From Pontibacter indicus (GTDB taxonomy: Bacteria; Bacteroidota; Bacteroidia; Cytophagales; Hymenobacteraceae), in NCBI RefSeq assembly GCF_900156345.1, contig NZ_FTPP01000002.1, positions 620,001 through 684,000 of the forward strand: a DNA stretch of 64,000 nucleotides. Direction: 5' to 3'. A program made the translations under genes and the position numbers. Shown here in pieces: positions 42,559 to 51,782 of the stretch; positions within the stretch are counted from its first letter, which is position 1; every line of letters starts with the position of its first letter. The notes under the pieces are model-generated. The model was not told the origin of the DNA. It did not search any database and saw nothing but the letters and a program-made list of their open reading frames with translations.

Positions 42559-43079
42559 CTATTCGCTCTCTTAAGGGAGAAGAACAGTAATTGCAATATA
42601 ACCATAACAACGCCCGTAAACAACACACTCAGCAGAATCTTGGGCACTGCGGACGAAAGGCCCTCCAGACTGAAAATTTCGAGCAGGAAGACGGCCGTGT
42701 GGTGTGCCAGAATCAGTGTGAGGGCATAGGCCAGAAACCAGCGCCAGCCCATCACGTGTATGTTCACGGAATCATTGCTATCGTAACCATCGCGTGGCGT
42801 CAGAAGGTTCAATATCATGGGTCTTAAATAGGCCAGCAGCACACTGGCCGCCGCGTGTATGCCCATGGTATCGTAGAAAATGTCTACTGCAAAGCCTGCT
42901 ATAAAGCCCAGGAACAGCAGCAGGACCCGGTTTATTTCCAGTGGCAGAAACAAGAGAAAGGCAATGTAGATAAAACTGAAACCCGTGCCGAACAGCACCA
43001 GGTTGTCCATCAGCAGTATCTGCAAGGCCACAAATACCACAAATTGCACGATATGTCGGAGACCTAGGCTGTTATTCAT
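42555..43079 (-). CDS. mreD: Rod-shape determining protein MreD
   Basis: A 174-residue protein with five or six membrane helices, the length of MreD. It contains FIYIAFLLFLPLEINR and a GIHAAASVLLAYLRPMIL segment. It overlaps mreC by 8 bases and PBP2 by 4. Recognition rests on its position and topology, since MreD diverges strongly in sequence. Confidence 0.9.
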   Translation of the reverse strand: MNNSLGLRHIVQFVVFVALQILLMDNLVLFGTGFSFIYIAFLLFLPLEINRVLLLFLGFIAGFAVDIFYDTMGIHAAASVLLAYLRPMILNLLTPRDGYDSNDSVNIHVMGWRWFLAYALTLILAHHTAVFLLEIFSLEGLSSAVPKILLSVLFTGVVMVILQLLFFSLKRANR

Positions 43080-43935
43080 GGGGTAGTATTCCTGCTTCTA
43101 CTTCGAGGGAGTCCTGCTCCGGACGTCGCGGATTTTCCACAACATACACATAAGAGAGCTGCGCAAAGTCAACGGAAAGCTCCACCCGGATCGTATAAAA
43201 ACTCTTGTCCAGCTCGCGCTCCACCTCGCTGATCGTGCCGACCATAATGCCTTCCGGAAATACAGTGTTAAATCCGCTGGTGACAATGGTGTCGCCAATC
43301 TCAGGCTTGATGTGCAGCGGAATGTAGTCGAGCAGCGCGGTGCGGTAGTCGCCTCCGGTCCATTTGATGGTACCAAAGGTGTTGTTTTTCCTGATCTTGG
43401 CCGAGATCAGCATCTGCGAGTGCAGCAGCGACGTAACTGTAGCGTAATGCCGCGACACGGTTTTGACACGTCCGACGGCCCCATTCGGGGAAATGACACC
43501 CATGCCCGGTTTCACGCCATCCTGACTGCCTATGGCTAGTGTCAGGTAGTTGTTGGTGCGACGAATTGAGTTATTGATGACACGGCCGGCATGCAGTATG
43601 AAAGGCTTCGACATGGCAGAGTCGGAAGCCGCATAGAAAGTCGTGTCGAGCTGTTCGGTGCTGTCCGCTGCGGCGTGCTGCCTGTAGGACATAAGCTCCT
43701 GGCGCAGGACGGCATTCTCCTGGGCAAGCGTACTGTTCACAGACGCTAGCCTGAAGTAGTCGGTCACACCACTCTGAAACTCAAGTACCTGCCCTACATA
43801 CGTGTTGGCGGAGTTGAACATGGCAGCCCCCTGGTATGTGTTGTAACGCACGATCAGGAAAATGCACAAGGCCTCCAGCAACACGAATATAAGGAATGCA
43901 CGGAACCGGTAAATGAAAGCAAATAGATTCCGCAT
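43072..43935 (-). CDS. mreC: Rod-shape determining protein MreC
   Basis: 287 residues with one N-terminal membrane helix (about 12-30), a coiled coil (LASVNSTLAQENAVLRQELM) and the two beta-barrel domains of MreC (RTNNYLTLAIGSQDGVKPGM, GVISPNGAVGRV, GDTIVTSGFNTVFPEGIMVG). It is the periplasmic scaffold that activates PBP2/RodA. Confidence 0.95.
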   Translation of the reverse strand: MRNLFAFIYRFRAFLIFVLLEALCIFLIVRYNTYQGAAMFNSANTYVGQVLEFQSGVTDYFRLASVNSTLAQENAVLRQELMSYRQHAAADSTEQLDTTFYAASDSAMSKPFILHAGRVINNSIRRTNNYLTLAIGSQDGVKPGMGVISPNGAVGRVKTVSRHYATVTSLLHSQMLISAKIRKNNTFGTIKWTGGDYRTALLDYIPLHIKPEIGDTIVTSGFNTVFPEGIMVGTISEVERELDKSFYTIRVELSVDFAQLSYVYVVENPRRPEQDSLEVEAGILPHE

Positions 43936-43944
43936 GCGGCACTC

Positions 43945-44970
43945 TTAGGTCAGAAGGACGTTCTTGAAGCCTTCCAGATTTTTGATAGCCGCACCCGTGC
44001 CACGCACTACCGCTCTAAGCGGGTCTTCGGCAATGTGGATCGGCAGTTTGGTTTTGGCAGCCAGACGCTTGTCGAAGCCGCGCAGCAGGGCACCACCGCC
44101 TGTCAGGTGAATACCGTTGTCGTAAATGTCGGCCGAAAGCTCCGGCGGAGCGATCTCCAGCGCCTTCAGCACCGCTTCCTCAATCTTCGACACCGACTTG
44201 TCCAGTGCAATGGCGATCTCCTGGTACGTTACCTTGATCACCTTCGGTATACCTGTCATCAGGTCGCGGCCACGGATTTCATAGTCAGCAGGCGGGTTCT
44301 CCAGCTCCGTCAGGGCCGAGCCTACTTCAATTTTGATCTTCTCGGCAGAGCGCTCGCCGATCAGCAGGTTATGCTGGCGGCGCATGTAGTCGAGGATGTC
44401 CTTGGTGAACACGTCGCCTGCGATGCGGATGGACTGGTCGCACACAATACCGGAAAGGGCTACTACGGCAATTTCTGTGGTACCACCCCCGATGTCCACG
44501 ATCATGGAACCGATCGGCTGCTCCACGTCGATGCCTATACCGATGGCGGCAGCCATTGGTTCCTGAATCATCCATACCTCTTTGGCACCGGCATGCTGGG
44601 CCGAGTCACGCACGGCGCGTTTCTCCACCTCGGTGATGCCTGAAGGGATACAGATCACCATGCGATGCGAAGGCTGGAACAAGCGACGGCCCGTGTCGAT
44701 CATTTTAATCATCCCGCGGATCATTTCCTCAGCAGCGTGGAAGTCGGCAATCACACCGTCTTTCAGCGGGCGGATGGTCTTGATGTTTTCGTGGGTTTTT
44801 TCGTGCATCTGCATGGCGTTGCGGCCAATGGCGAGCACTCTGCCCGTAGTGCGGTCCACAGCGATAATGGACGGTTCATCCACCACGATTTTGTCGTTGT
44901 GGATGATGAGGGTATTGGCGGTACCCAAATCGATGGCTATATCGCTGGTAAGAAAGTTAAATAGTCCCAT
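43945..44970 (-). CDS. mreB: Rod-shape actin homologue MreB
   Basis: 341 residues with the actin-fold ATP site: phosphate-1 IDLGTANTLI, phosphate-2 IVDIGGGTTEIAV and the adenosine loop GGGALLRG. Membrane-bound MreB filaments guide the elongasome encoded by the next four genes. It ends nine bases before mreC. The long AT-rich spacer upstream (44971-45270) probably holds the operon promoter. Confidence 0.97.
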   Translation of the reverse strand: MGLFNFLTSDIAIDLGTANTLIIHNDKIVVDEPSIIAVDRTTGRVLAIGRNAMQMHEKTHENIKTIRPLKDGVIADFHAAEEMIRGMIKMIDTGRRLFQPSHRMVICIPSGITEVEKRAVRDSAQHAGAKEVWMIQEPMAAAIGIGIDVEQPIGSMIVDIGGGTTEIAVVALSGIVCDQSIRIAGDVFTKDILDYMRRQHNLLIGERSAEKIKIEVGSALTELENPPADYEIRGRDLMTGIPKVIKVTYQEIAIALDKSVSKIEEAVLKALEIAPPELSADIYDNGIHLTGGGALLRGFDKRLAAKTKLPIHIAEDPLRAVVRGTGAAIKNLEGFKNVLLT

Positions 44971-45335
44971 TCTTATTTTTTAAAGGCGTGCGGCTGCCCT
45001 ATATATTTTTAATATACAATATTTCTTGTCAAAAACTAGCCGCAAAATTAGTGATTTTCAGCGGAATTAATAATGCTGATGCGGAACAGGCGAAAGTTTT
45101 CAATTTTTTTCTTACCCAATTTCCTTACAATTCTGTTCGTCGCCCTTCATAACGTGCCTGCAGGTATAAAATTGGATAGAGTTGCATTTAGATTTGTATC
45201 GACTTGTATAAAAAATTGCAGGTATAGACAGGGATGATAGGCAACGGTGTCACCCGGATTTAAGATCAAGAAAAAGCCCCATCCTATGAAGAATGGGGCC
45301 TCTGGAAATGTTATACCTGCAATAGGCGCTATACC
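44971..45335. other. 365-base non-coding gap between purH and mreB
   Basis: It holds the purH terminator (45271-45300) and an AT-rich stretch upstream of mreB with two copies of the GGTATA motif near 45163 and 45220. A full consensus promoter could not be fixed with confidence. No gene is seen. Confidence 0.6.
45271..45300 (-). terminator. Terminator after purH
   Basis: GCCCCAT (45276-45282) and ATGGGGC (45293-45299) form the stem; read on minus it is followed by TTTTTC. It lies about 40 bases beyond the purH stop. Confidence 0.8.
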
Positions 45336-46859
45336 TTAGTGCTTGAAGTGGCGCACGCCGGTCATCACCATGGCCATGTTGTGGGCGTCGCAGTAGTCGA
45401 TCGAGTCCTGGTCTTTGATTGAGCCGCCCGGCTGCACCACTGCCTTTATGCCTGCCTGGTCCGCAATCTCCACGCAGTCCGGGAAAGGGAAGAAGGCGTC
45501 GGAGGCCATTACGGTATTGCTGATATCGAAGCCAAAGCTCTTGGCTTTCTCAATCGCCTGACGCAGCGCGTCTACGCGGGAGGTCTGGCCTACGCCGCTG
45601 GAGATCATCATCTTGTCGGTAGCCAGCACAATGGTGTTGGACTTGGTATGCTTGCAAACTTTGGCCGCAAATACGAGTGCTTTTTTCTCTTCAGCGGATG
45701 GCTCGCGTTTAGTGGCTGTTTTGAAGTCGGCCTCAGTCTCAGTTTTCAGGTCTTTGTCCTGCTCGATCACACCGTTCAGTAGCGTCTTGAACTGCTTGGT
45801 TGGCAGCTCTACCGGCTTCTGCTTCAGCAGGATGCGGTTTTTCTTGGTACGCAGCAGCTCCAGCGCGTCGGCATCAAAGTCAGGAGCGATCAGCACCTCG
45901 AAGAACAGCTTGTTCAGTTCCTCGGCAGCACCCATGTCAATCGTGCGATTTGCGATGATTACACCACCGAAAGCCGAAACCGGATCAGTAGAAAGCGCAT
46001 TCAAATAAGCTTCTTTGATCGTCTCGCCCGTGGCGCAACCGCAGGCGTTGGTGTGCTTCAGGATGGCGACGGTCGGTTCTTCGAACTCAGCGCCCAGTGC
46101 CACGGCAGCATCCACGTCCACCAAGTTGTTGTAAGAAAGCTGCTTGCCGTTGAGCTGCTCAAAGAGGTCCTCCAGCTTGCCATAGAAAGTGCCTTGCTGG
46201 TGCGGGTTTTCGCCATAGCGCAGCGGGGTAGCCTCGCGCACGCTCTGCTTGAACACATTGATGTCCTGCTCTTTGCTCAGGTAGTTGAAAATGTGCGTGT
46301 CGTAGTTGGAGGAGATGTCGAATGCCTTGGCAGCGAAACGCTTGCGGTCTGCCAACTCCGTAGCGCCGTCCTTGGCCTTCAGGAGCTCTACCACTTCGTC
46401 GTACTGCTCGCGCGACGACACGATCAGCACGTCCTGGAAGTTTTTGGCAGCTGCTCTGATGAGGGAAATGCCGCCAATATCAATCTTCTCGATCACATCC
46501 GCCTCTGCTGCGCCTGACGCTACCGTCTCCTCAAAAGGATACAGGTCCACCACTACCAAGTCGATTGGCGGAATCTCGTACTGCGCACGCTCGGCCAGGT
46601 CGCTTTCGTTGGCGCGGCGATGCAGGATGCCTCCAAACACTTTCGGATGCAGCGTCTTCACGCGGCCACCGAAGATGGAAGGATAGGCCGTTAAGTCTTC
46701 TACAGCCACTACCTCGGCGCCCTGCTCTTCCAGAAAGGCCTGTGTACCGCCTGTAGAGTAGATGGTGACGTTGTGCTGCTTGAGGAGCTCTACCAGTGGC
46801 TCCAGACGGTCTTTGTAGTAAACCGAGATCAGTGCGGATTTGATTTTAACAGATTGCAT
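45336..46859 (-). CDS. purH: Bifunctional AICAR transformylase/IMP cyclohydrolase PurH
   Basis: A 507-residue PurH that carries out the last two steps of IMP synthesis. The N-terminal MGS-like cyclohydrolase part holds YSTGGTQAFLEEQG and FGGRVKTLHPKVFGGIL, and the C-terminal transformylase part holds the catalytic Lys-His pair in ILKHTNACGCA and the end segment VQPGGSIKDQDSIDYCD. It follows purN on the same strand after a 137-base spacer. Confidence 0.97.
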   Translation of the reverse strand: MQSVKIKSALISVYYKDRLEPLVELLKQHNVTIYSTGGTQAFLEEQGAEVVAVEDLTAYPSIFGGRVKTLHPKVFGGILHRRANESDLAERAQYEIPPIDLVVVDLYPFEETVASGAAEADVIEKIDIGGISLIRAAAKNFQDVLIVSSREQYDEVVELLKAKDGATELADRKRFAAKAFDISSNYDTHIFNYLSKEQDINVFKQSVREATPLRYGENPHQQGTFYGKLEDLFEQLNGKQLSYNNLVDVDAAVALGAEFEEPTVAILKHTNACGCATGETIKEAYLNALSTDPVSAFGGVIIANRTIDMGAAEELNKLFFEVLIAPDFDADALELLRTKKNRILLKQKPVELPTKQFKTLLNGVIEQDKDLKTETEADFKTATKREPSAEEKKALVFAAKVCKHTKSNTIVLATDKMMISSGVGQTSRVDALRQAIEKAKSFGFDISNTVMASDAFFPFPDCVEIADQAGIKAVVQPGGSIKDQDSIDYCDAHNMAMVMTGVRHFKH

Positions 46860-46920
46860 GTGGTTAATGGGCTAATATGTTAATTTTTTAATGTGCTAAT
46901 GTGTGTGTTAGGACCTTTTG

Positions 46921-46956
46921 CAGGTATAGCCATTGCGTTTTGAGTTGCTATACCTG
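46921..46956 (-). terminator. Hairpin of two inverted CAGGTATAGC copies between purN and purH
   Basis: CAGGTATAGC (46921-46930) and GCTATACCTG (46947-46956) are exact inverted copies of the scattered decamer, forming a 10-bp stem around a 16-base loop. It follows the purN stop by about 40 bases and precedes purH, so it may attenuate or separate the two transcripts. Confidence 0.5.
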
Positions 46957-46996
46957 ATTCTCGGGCCATGTTTATGGGCGTTTGCCTGCAGCATTC

Positions 46997-47617
46997 CTAA
47001 CTCTTGGCTGTCTGCAGCACCAGTTTTTCCACGACCTCAGGCAAATACTTGTGCTCGAGTTGTAGTACACGGGCGGCCAAATCTTCTGGCGTGTCGTCGG
47101 GGTGCACAGGGCAACGTTCCTGCAGGACAAACTCGCCTTTGTCGTACTCCTCGTTCACGCGGTGTATCGTGATGCCTGACTCTTTGTCGCCAGCGGTAAC
47201 AACGGCTGTGTGCACGTTAAGGCCGTGCATGCCTTTGCCACCGTACTGCGGCAGCAGGGCAGGGTGTATGTTGATGATGCGGTCCGGAAAAGCCTGCAGG
47301 AAGTTCTGGGGCACCAGCCACAGGAAGCCGGCCAGCACGATCAGGTCGGGCTGGAAGGATTGTACCTGCTCCAGCACTTTGGTGGAGTTATAGAACTCGT
47401 CGCGGGAAAACAAAAGAGCCGGGACGTGGAAGGTCTCGGCTCTTTTTAGGGCATACGCTTTCGGGTTGTTGGCGAACAGGGCGGCCACACGTATCTGTGG
47501 ATGGTGCTTGAAGTACTCCATCAGACGCTGCGCATTGCTGCCTGAACCCGAAGCGAAAATGACTATATTCTTTTTATCTGCTGGTGTCAAAGGTATAGCT
47601 ATCGATTGAAACCGCAA
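46997..47617 (-). CDS. purN: Phosphoribosylglycinamide formyltransferase PurN
   Basis: 206 residues with the GART fold. The phosphate-binding loop ASGSGSNAQRL and the folate/catalytic region NIHPALLPQYGGKGMHG (Asn and His of the triad) are present, and HRVNEEYDKG carries the Asp. It formylates GAR in purine synthesis. A few extra N-terminal residues precede the usual start (NIVIFASG), so the true start may be slightly downstream. Confidence 0.94.
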   Translation of the reverse strand: MRFQSIAIPLTPADKKNIVIFASGSGSNAQRLMEYFKHHPQIRVAALFANNPKAYALKRAETFHVPALLFSRDEFYNSTKVLEQVQSFQPDLIVLAGFLWLVPQNFLQAFPDRIINIHPALLPQYGGKGMHGLNVHTAVVTAGDKESGITIHRVNEEYDKGEFVLQERCPVHPDDTPEDLAARVLQLEHKYLPEVVEKLVLQTAKS

Positions 47618-47672
47618 ATATAGCGGGTTTAGGTATAGGAGCTAGCAAAATCAGGCAGAAAAGGTATAGGGA

Positions 47673-48128
47673 TTATCTTCTGAAGGTACGGGTATACAGC
47701 TCAATCCACTCTAGCGGCGTCATTTTGGAGGCCAACTCACCGATCAGCGCCAGCGGTACATGCTCTGGTTTCTTAAAGCGGATACAACTTTTACCCATGT
47801 CAAGCTTTCGATCGCTGTGTTTCGGGAACTCCTCCTGAAACCAGTTAAGGAGGCTTTCATCGGCATACATCCCCATATGGTACACGGCAATGTGATTCTT
47901 CTGCGAGGCAATGCCCATGAAGGGCAGAGGTTGCTTCGGGTCGCAGTGGTAGCCGGCCGGGTATAAGGTATGCGGCACGGCATAGCCCAGCATGCCGTAG
48001 CCCATCATTTCTTCAAAACCTGTCGGAATATTTTGCAAGATCACATTTCGCAGATCCTGCATGATCTGCTGGCGGGCTTCAGGCAACTCAGCCAGGTATA
48101 GCTCGGGGGTAGGGGCGGTTGATTGCAT
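47673..48128 (-). CDS. DUF1801/YdhG-like protein
   Basis: A 151-residue protein with the YdhG-like fold: YLAELPEARQQIMQDLRNVI, GFEEMMGYGMLGYAVP, FMGIASQKNHIAVYHMGM and GKSCIRFKKPEHVPLALIGEL are characteristic. Members are small cytoplasmic proteins of unknown biochemistry, in some species linked to iron. Probably monocistronic. Confidence 0.88.
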   Translation of the reverse strand: MQSTAPTPELYLAELPEARQQIMQDLRNVILQNIPTGFEEMMGYGMLGYAVPHTLYPAGYHCDPKQPLPFMGIASQKNHIAVYHMGMYADESLLNWFQEEFPKHSDRKLDMGKSCIRFKKPEHVPLALIGELASKMTPLEWIELYTRTFRR

Positions 48129-48169
48129 ATTGGTTGATGTAGGTATAGCATGTATTGCCTGTGCTCAAT

Positions 48170-48709
48170 TTAGGCTTCTTCAGCCAGGGCAATTATTTTG
48201 GTCAGGGTGTTGAAGTTCCTTGTCGTTGCTGCGACTCCCAGTTTCCTCTCTAGGAGGTTATTGCTGAGTTTACTGTCACTGAAGGCTTGGGGAATAAACA
48301 TGTAGCCTCCCATAGGTGTGATGCTGAGTTTTTCCGGCCCAAAGTCCTGTGCGAGCAGTACCTGTACTTTCTCCTCAGCCGGCGGCTCCTGAAAAGAGAC
48401 AAAAAATACCCGTGCTATCGGATGTTCGTCTCCCACGAATGGATTGTTCTCAAGCATCTGCCTGAGTTCTTCACTGGTTCTGACCACAATGGCCAGCTCC
48501 GGCCCGATATGCTCTTTTATGAGCTGATGTACTCGTAACTCCAGTTCCTTGGCTGATAGATCGCTTTGTAAAACCACATTCCCGCTCTGAATCCAAGTGT
48601 GTACCTTTTGAAAGCCGGCATCTGTTAAAACCTGCCGCAGCTGTGCCATCGGTACTCTGTTTTTCCCGGTGGGCATCACGCCGCGTAGTAGCACAAGGTA
48701 GGTCTTCAT
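48170..48709 (-). CDS. DUF1697 protein
   Basis: 179 residues matching DUF1697: YLVLLRGVMPTGKNRVPMAQ, DAGFQKVHTWIQSGNVVLQS, VRTSEELRQMLENNPF and the C-terminal TTRNFNTLTKIIALA. The family is widespread and small, with no established activity. Confidence 0.9.
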   Translation of the reverse strand: MKTYLVLLRGVMPTGKNRVPMAQLRQVLTDAGFQKVHTWIQSGNVVLQSDLSAKELELRVHQLIKEHIGPELAIVVRTSEELRQMLENNPFVGDEHPIARVFFVSFQEPPAEEKVQVLLAQDFGPEKLSITPMGGYMFIPQAFSDSKLSNNLLERKLGVAATTRNFNTLTKIIALAEEA

Positions 48710-48736
48710 AACGGACAGGAGGATGTGAGTAGCAGG

Positions 48737-49153
48737 CTATTTTACCTGGATCTGCTTTTCGGCAAAAAAAGCGCGAAGCTCCTCGGTCGCGGGGGCTACG
48801 CTGCTAATGCGTCTTTTCTTTCCGCTGCTCAGCTTTAAATCCAGAAAGCGGTTGCCGTTTCGCTCTTTAAAGATAGCAGCTACTACCTCCTGCAGGCTAA
48901 TTTCGCTTCTGGTAGTCCTCAAAAGAATGTATGCCAAGCCTATTAAGTGACCTGCGCCAATAATCAGACCGGTCCAAAGCAGGAATTGATCGCCGGTTTG
49001 TAAGTACCGCAGCACCGAGACAATGCCGAATAGTGCCCAAGCGGCTGATGAAACGATGGAACGAAGATGCTCCCGTTTTGCCTTGTCCCGTATTGTGATT
49101 TTATCGTCGCTGAGTACGATCTCTCCTTTTTCTAGTTGTAAAAGTCTCTCCAT
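48737..49153 (-). CDS. Small membrane protein of unknown function
   Basis: 138 residues. A polar N terminus (LLQLEKGEIVLSDDKITIRD) is followed by two membrane helices (about 32-50 and 55-75) and a polar C-terminal domain with RSEISLQEVVAAIFKERN and FLDLKLSSGKKRRIS. The split layout could form a PH-like domain interrupted by a hairpin of helices; no family is certain. Confidence 0.6.
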   Translation of the reverse strand: MERLLQLEKGEIVLSDDKITIRDKAKREHLRSIVSSAAWALFGIVSVLRYLQTGDQFLLWTGLIIGAGHLIGLAYILLRTTRSEISLQEVVAAIFKERNGNRFLDLKLSSGKKRRISSVAPATEELRAFFAEKQIQVK

Positions 49154-49252
49154 ATAAGGTATAGGTAGAAGCTTGCTTTAGTGCCTCTGAAAATAGAGAT
49201 TAATTCCCTATAAATGAAATGAAAGCGGCCAGGCAGAGGGGAAATAAGCAAG

Positions 49253-49753
49253 CTATACCTTCCGTTTCGCTTTCAGCGACCAGGTGAAGCGAAACTCCGC
49301 CACTCTATCGCCCGCCTCGTCTATACCTGTGCTGGTGGCCACCACTGTCACGCCTTCGCCGGTGGCTTTGGTCTGGTCGGCGGCTTCTTTGATCTGGTGC
49401 CCGTCTTCGCAGGTAAAGGTTATTTTTCCCACTGCCTTTTTGGTGAAGTCGCCCTCCATGTGCACCACAAGCATCGATACGCCCGGATCAGATTTATAGG
49501 TCTGCGCCATGCACAGCAAACCCGTCGAGAGCTCGGCCGCCATGCTTAGGCTGGCAAAATAGATGGAGTAGAACGGGTTCTTGTTGAAGTACTTGTAGGG
49601 AATCGTCACCTCCGCACGCTCTTCCGAAATGGATCGCACACGTAAGCCGGCCAGGTAGGCCATCGGCAGCCTGGACAGCATAAAGAGCCGGAGCTTATAA
49701 GGCGATGCGGCTAGTTTCCGGAACTGGTCGGCAGTTGAGGCAGGTGCGGGCAT
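49253..49753 (-). CDS. DUF4442 hotdog-fold protein (possible thioesterase)
   Basis: 166 residues with a hotdog fold. The helix segment NKNPFYSIYFASLSMAAELSTG and strands RVRSISEERAEVTIPYK and GEGVTVVATSTGIDEAGDRV match DUF4442, related to PaaI-type thioesterases. Catalytic residues are not conserved enough to assign the substrate. Confidence 0.85.
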   Translation of the reverse strand: MPAPASTADQFRKLAASPYKLRLFMLSRLPMAYLAGLRVRSISEERAEVTIPYKYFNKNPFYSIYFASLSMAAELSTGLLCMAQTYKSDPGVSMLVVHMEGDFTKKAVGKITFTCEDGHQIKEAADQTKATGEGVTVVATSTGIDEAGDRVAEFRFTWSLKAKRKV

Positions 49754-49808
49754 AACGAAGGTTAGATACAGGTTTGGCTAACGGATCAAGAACTATCAGG
49801 TATAGCAC

Positions 49809-50252
49809 CTACGCATGCGCCAGTTGCCTGACCGGCTGCACAACGCATTTGTCGCATACGCCCTGCACACAAAACCGGAACTCCTTCACCTCATAGCCCT
49901 CCGGCAGACGTAGCGTGGGCACGTAAACCTCGTTCAGGCAATAGGTATGCCCGCAGGCAGTGCAGCTGAAGTGTATGTGATCGTGCTGGTGCCGGTGTTT
50001 GTTGCAGGCTTGCCGGCAAAGGGCATAGCGCGTAATGCCGTCGGTGCTGGGGATGCTGTGCAGCAGCCCGTGCTTCTCAAAGGCATGCAGGGTGCGGTAC
50101 AGCGTGACCCGGTCGAACTGCGGACCGAGTTGCTGCTCTATGGCAGCATGTGCCAACGCGTGGCGGTGCTCAAGAAACAATCGAAGCACCTCTACACGGC
50201 ACCTCGTCTTCCGAAGCCCGTAGGCCTCGAGTAAAGGGTGAAGTTTGTTCAT
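49809..50252 (-). CDS. Fur-family metalloregulator
   Basis: The start MNKLHPLLEAYGLRKTRCRV gives 147 residues, the length of Fur. The winged helix is present (TRCRVEVLRLFL, DRVTLYRTLHAFEKHGLL). The metal-binding half has His-rich KHRHQHDHIHF, the zinc pair SCTACG and a C-terminal GVCDKC. The metal sensed (iron, zinc or peroxide through iron) cannot be decided by eye. An inverted repeat upstream (50278-50298) is a candidate operator. Confidence 0.87.
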   Translation of the reverse strand: MNKLHPLLEAYGLRKTRCRVEVLRLFLEHRHALAHAAIEQQLGPQFDRVTLYRTLHAFEKHGLLHSIPSTDGITRYALCRQACNKHRHQHDHIHFSCTACGHTYCLNEVYVPTLRLPEGYEVKEFRFCVQGVCDKCVVQPVRQLAHA

Positions 50253-50277
50253 ATTGTTAGGTAGGTTCGGGTACGGT

Positions 50278-50298
50278 CGTTCGTCGTGTGAGCGAACG
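50278..50298. promoter_or_regulatory. Inverted repeat before the Fur-family gene
   Basis: CGTTCG (50278-50283) and CGAACG (50293-50298) are a perfect inverted repeat separated by nine bases, about 26 bases before the start codon. The sequence is GC-rich, unlike the AT-rich Fur box of other bacteria. Confidence 0.35.
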
Positions 50299-50506
50299 GA
50301 CTGTGTAATTAACAAAATGCACATGGAAAATGCAAGACCTAACCCCTTGGCGTTCTCCGTATTATGCTTCTTTATATTGTAAAATACAGGTATAAAATGG
50401 TGGGTTAAAAAGAAGGTCGGCAGAAGCAGGTATAGCGTGGCTTGTTATAGAACGCGAAATACGAGTCGCGTCTAGCGAACGGCTTATTCTATACCTGAAG
50501 AGTCTG

Positions 50507-51352
50507 TTAATTGATCAGCAGCATGGACAGAATGCCGGTCAGCATGATGAGCTTGCCCAGGTTGCTGAGGTAGGTGAAGTCGCGTTTGCGGTCGGCGCGC
50601 ACCAGTTTTACCGTCATCCAGATGCTTGGAATCAACACCAGCAGCAGCATGTACATGTCAAAGCCTATACCTGTGACGGGGTGGAAGATGACCACTAGCA
50701 GGAAAGCCTGGAAGAGCGCGATAATAGGGTATAGCACATACTTGGCGCGCCGTATACCCAGCACAATCGGGAGGGTGCGGCAGTCGAAAGAAGCGTCGCC
50801 CCGCACATCTTCCATGTCCTTGACGATCTCCCGGATAAGCGAAATCAAAAAGGCAAACACCGCGTAGCTGATGGTAATGTTATTGAGTTTGCCGGCATAA
50901 ACGGCCACCACCAGCAGCATGGAGGCTGACAGCAGCGCAATGACCACGTTGCCGGCCAACGGCATCTTTTTCAGCGTGGCCGAGTAGCCCCACAGCAGCA
51001 AAACAGCACCCACATTGATCAGGCCTACAGGTATAGACAAGGCAAAGCCGAGCGCTATACCTGCAAACGAAAGCACCATGTGCGTGAACAAGGCTGGCCT
51101 GCGCCGGATGCTCCTGCCCACCACCACCCGGTCCGGTTTGTTGATGGCGTCGATCTTGACATCGTAATAATCGTTGATGATGTAGCCCGCCGCCGCGATG
51201 CACACCGTAGAGAGCGTGAGCACCAGAAACCCGGGCGTGGCTATACCTGCCAGGTCGATGCCCGCGCTCAGCAAACTAGCCTGCACCAGCGCCTGGCTGA
51301 GCACGATGAGCAGCAGGTTGGGGAAGCGGATAAGCGACAGAAATTCTTTCAA
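50507..51352 (-). CDS. UbiA-family prenyltransferase (geranylgeranylglycerol-phosphate transferase-like)
   Basis: 281 residues with about nine membrane helices. The first Asp-rich motif is N60-D61-Y-Y-D64 with D68 (INDYYDVKIDAINKPDR) and the second is KDMEDVRGDASFDCRTLP (about 172-189). These bind prenyl diphosphate through magnesium. In Bacteroidota this type is annotated as geranylgeranylglycerol-phosphate geranylgeranyltransferase; heme, quinone or other prenyl acceptors are alternatives. Two inverted CAGGTATAG copies lie within the gene (51028-51063). Confidence 0.88.
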   Translation of the reverse strand: MKEFLSLIRFPNLLLIVLSQALVQASLLSAGIDLAGIATPGFLVLTLSTVCIAAAGYIINDYYDVKIDAINKPDRVVVGRSIRRRPALFTHMVLSFAGIALGFALSIPVGLINVGAVLLLWGYSATLKKMPLAGNVVIALLSASMLLVVAVYAGKLNNITISYAVFAFLISLIREIVKDMEDVRGDASFDCRTLPIVLGIRRAKYVLYPIIALFQAFLLVVIFHPVTGIGFDMYMLLLVLIPSIWMTVKLVRADRKRDFTYLSNLGKLIMLTGILSMLLIN

Positions 51353-51423
51353 GGCGATGTAACGTAGCAGGTATAGCGCTTGTAAAGTTAAGGCCAGTGC
51401 GTGGCACCGCCAACAAAGGGCAT

Positions 51424-51452
51424 AAAAAAACCCCTTGCCGGAAGGGGTTTTT
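51424..51452 (-). terminator. Terminator after the cold-shock gene
   Basis: AAACCCCTT and AAGGGGTTT pair around loop GCCGG, with A- and T-runs on the two sides. It follows the cold-shock gene stop on minus by about 20 bases. Confidence 0.85.
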
Positions 51453-51470
51453 CATGTCGGTGTAGAGCTG

Positions 51471-51665
51471 TTAGAGACGCTGTACGTTCACCGCGTTGAT
51501 TCCTTTTTTGCCTTCCTGGGTATCGAAAGCTACTCTGTCGTGCTGCTGAATCTGCAAGCCGTTCAGGCCTGTTACGTGCACAAAGAAATCCTCATTTGTT
51601 TCGTCTTCTGTGATGAAGCCGAAGCCTTTAGATTCAATAAAAAACTTTACTTTTCCTGTCTTCAT
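51471..51665 (-). CDS. Cold-shock domain protein (CspA family)
   Basis: The start MKTGKVKFFIESKGFGFITE gives 64 residues, the length of CspA. RNP1 (KGFGFI) and RNP2 (DFFVHV) are both present, so it binds single-stranded nucleic acid. The frame extends upstream, but the leader is AT-rich and not protein-like. The long AT-rich 5' region (51666-51780) could be the cold-responsive leader typical of csp mRNAs. Confidence 0.93.
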   Translation of the reverse strand: MKTGKVKFFIESKGFGFITEDETNEDFFVHVTGLNGLQIQQHDRVAFDTQEGKKGINAVNVQRL

Positions 51666-51782
51666 AAAATGAAAATAAATAATTTTAAAATAAATTGACT
51701 GTAAGATTAAAAAATAATTATATATATGCAAATTTTTATGTAAAAGAAATTTGCTATTTGTTTTGAGAATAGTATAACGCGC

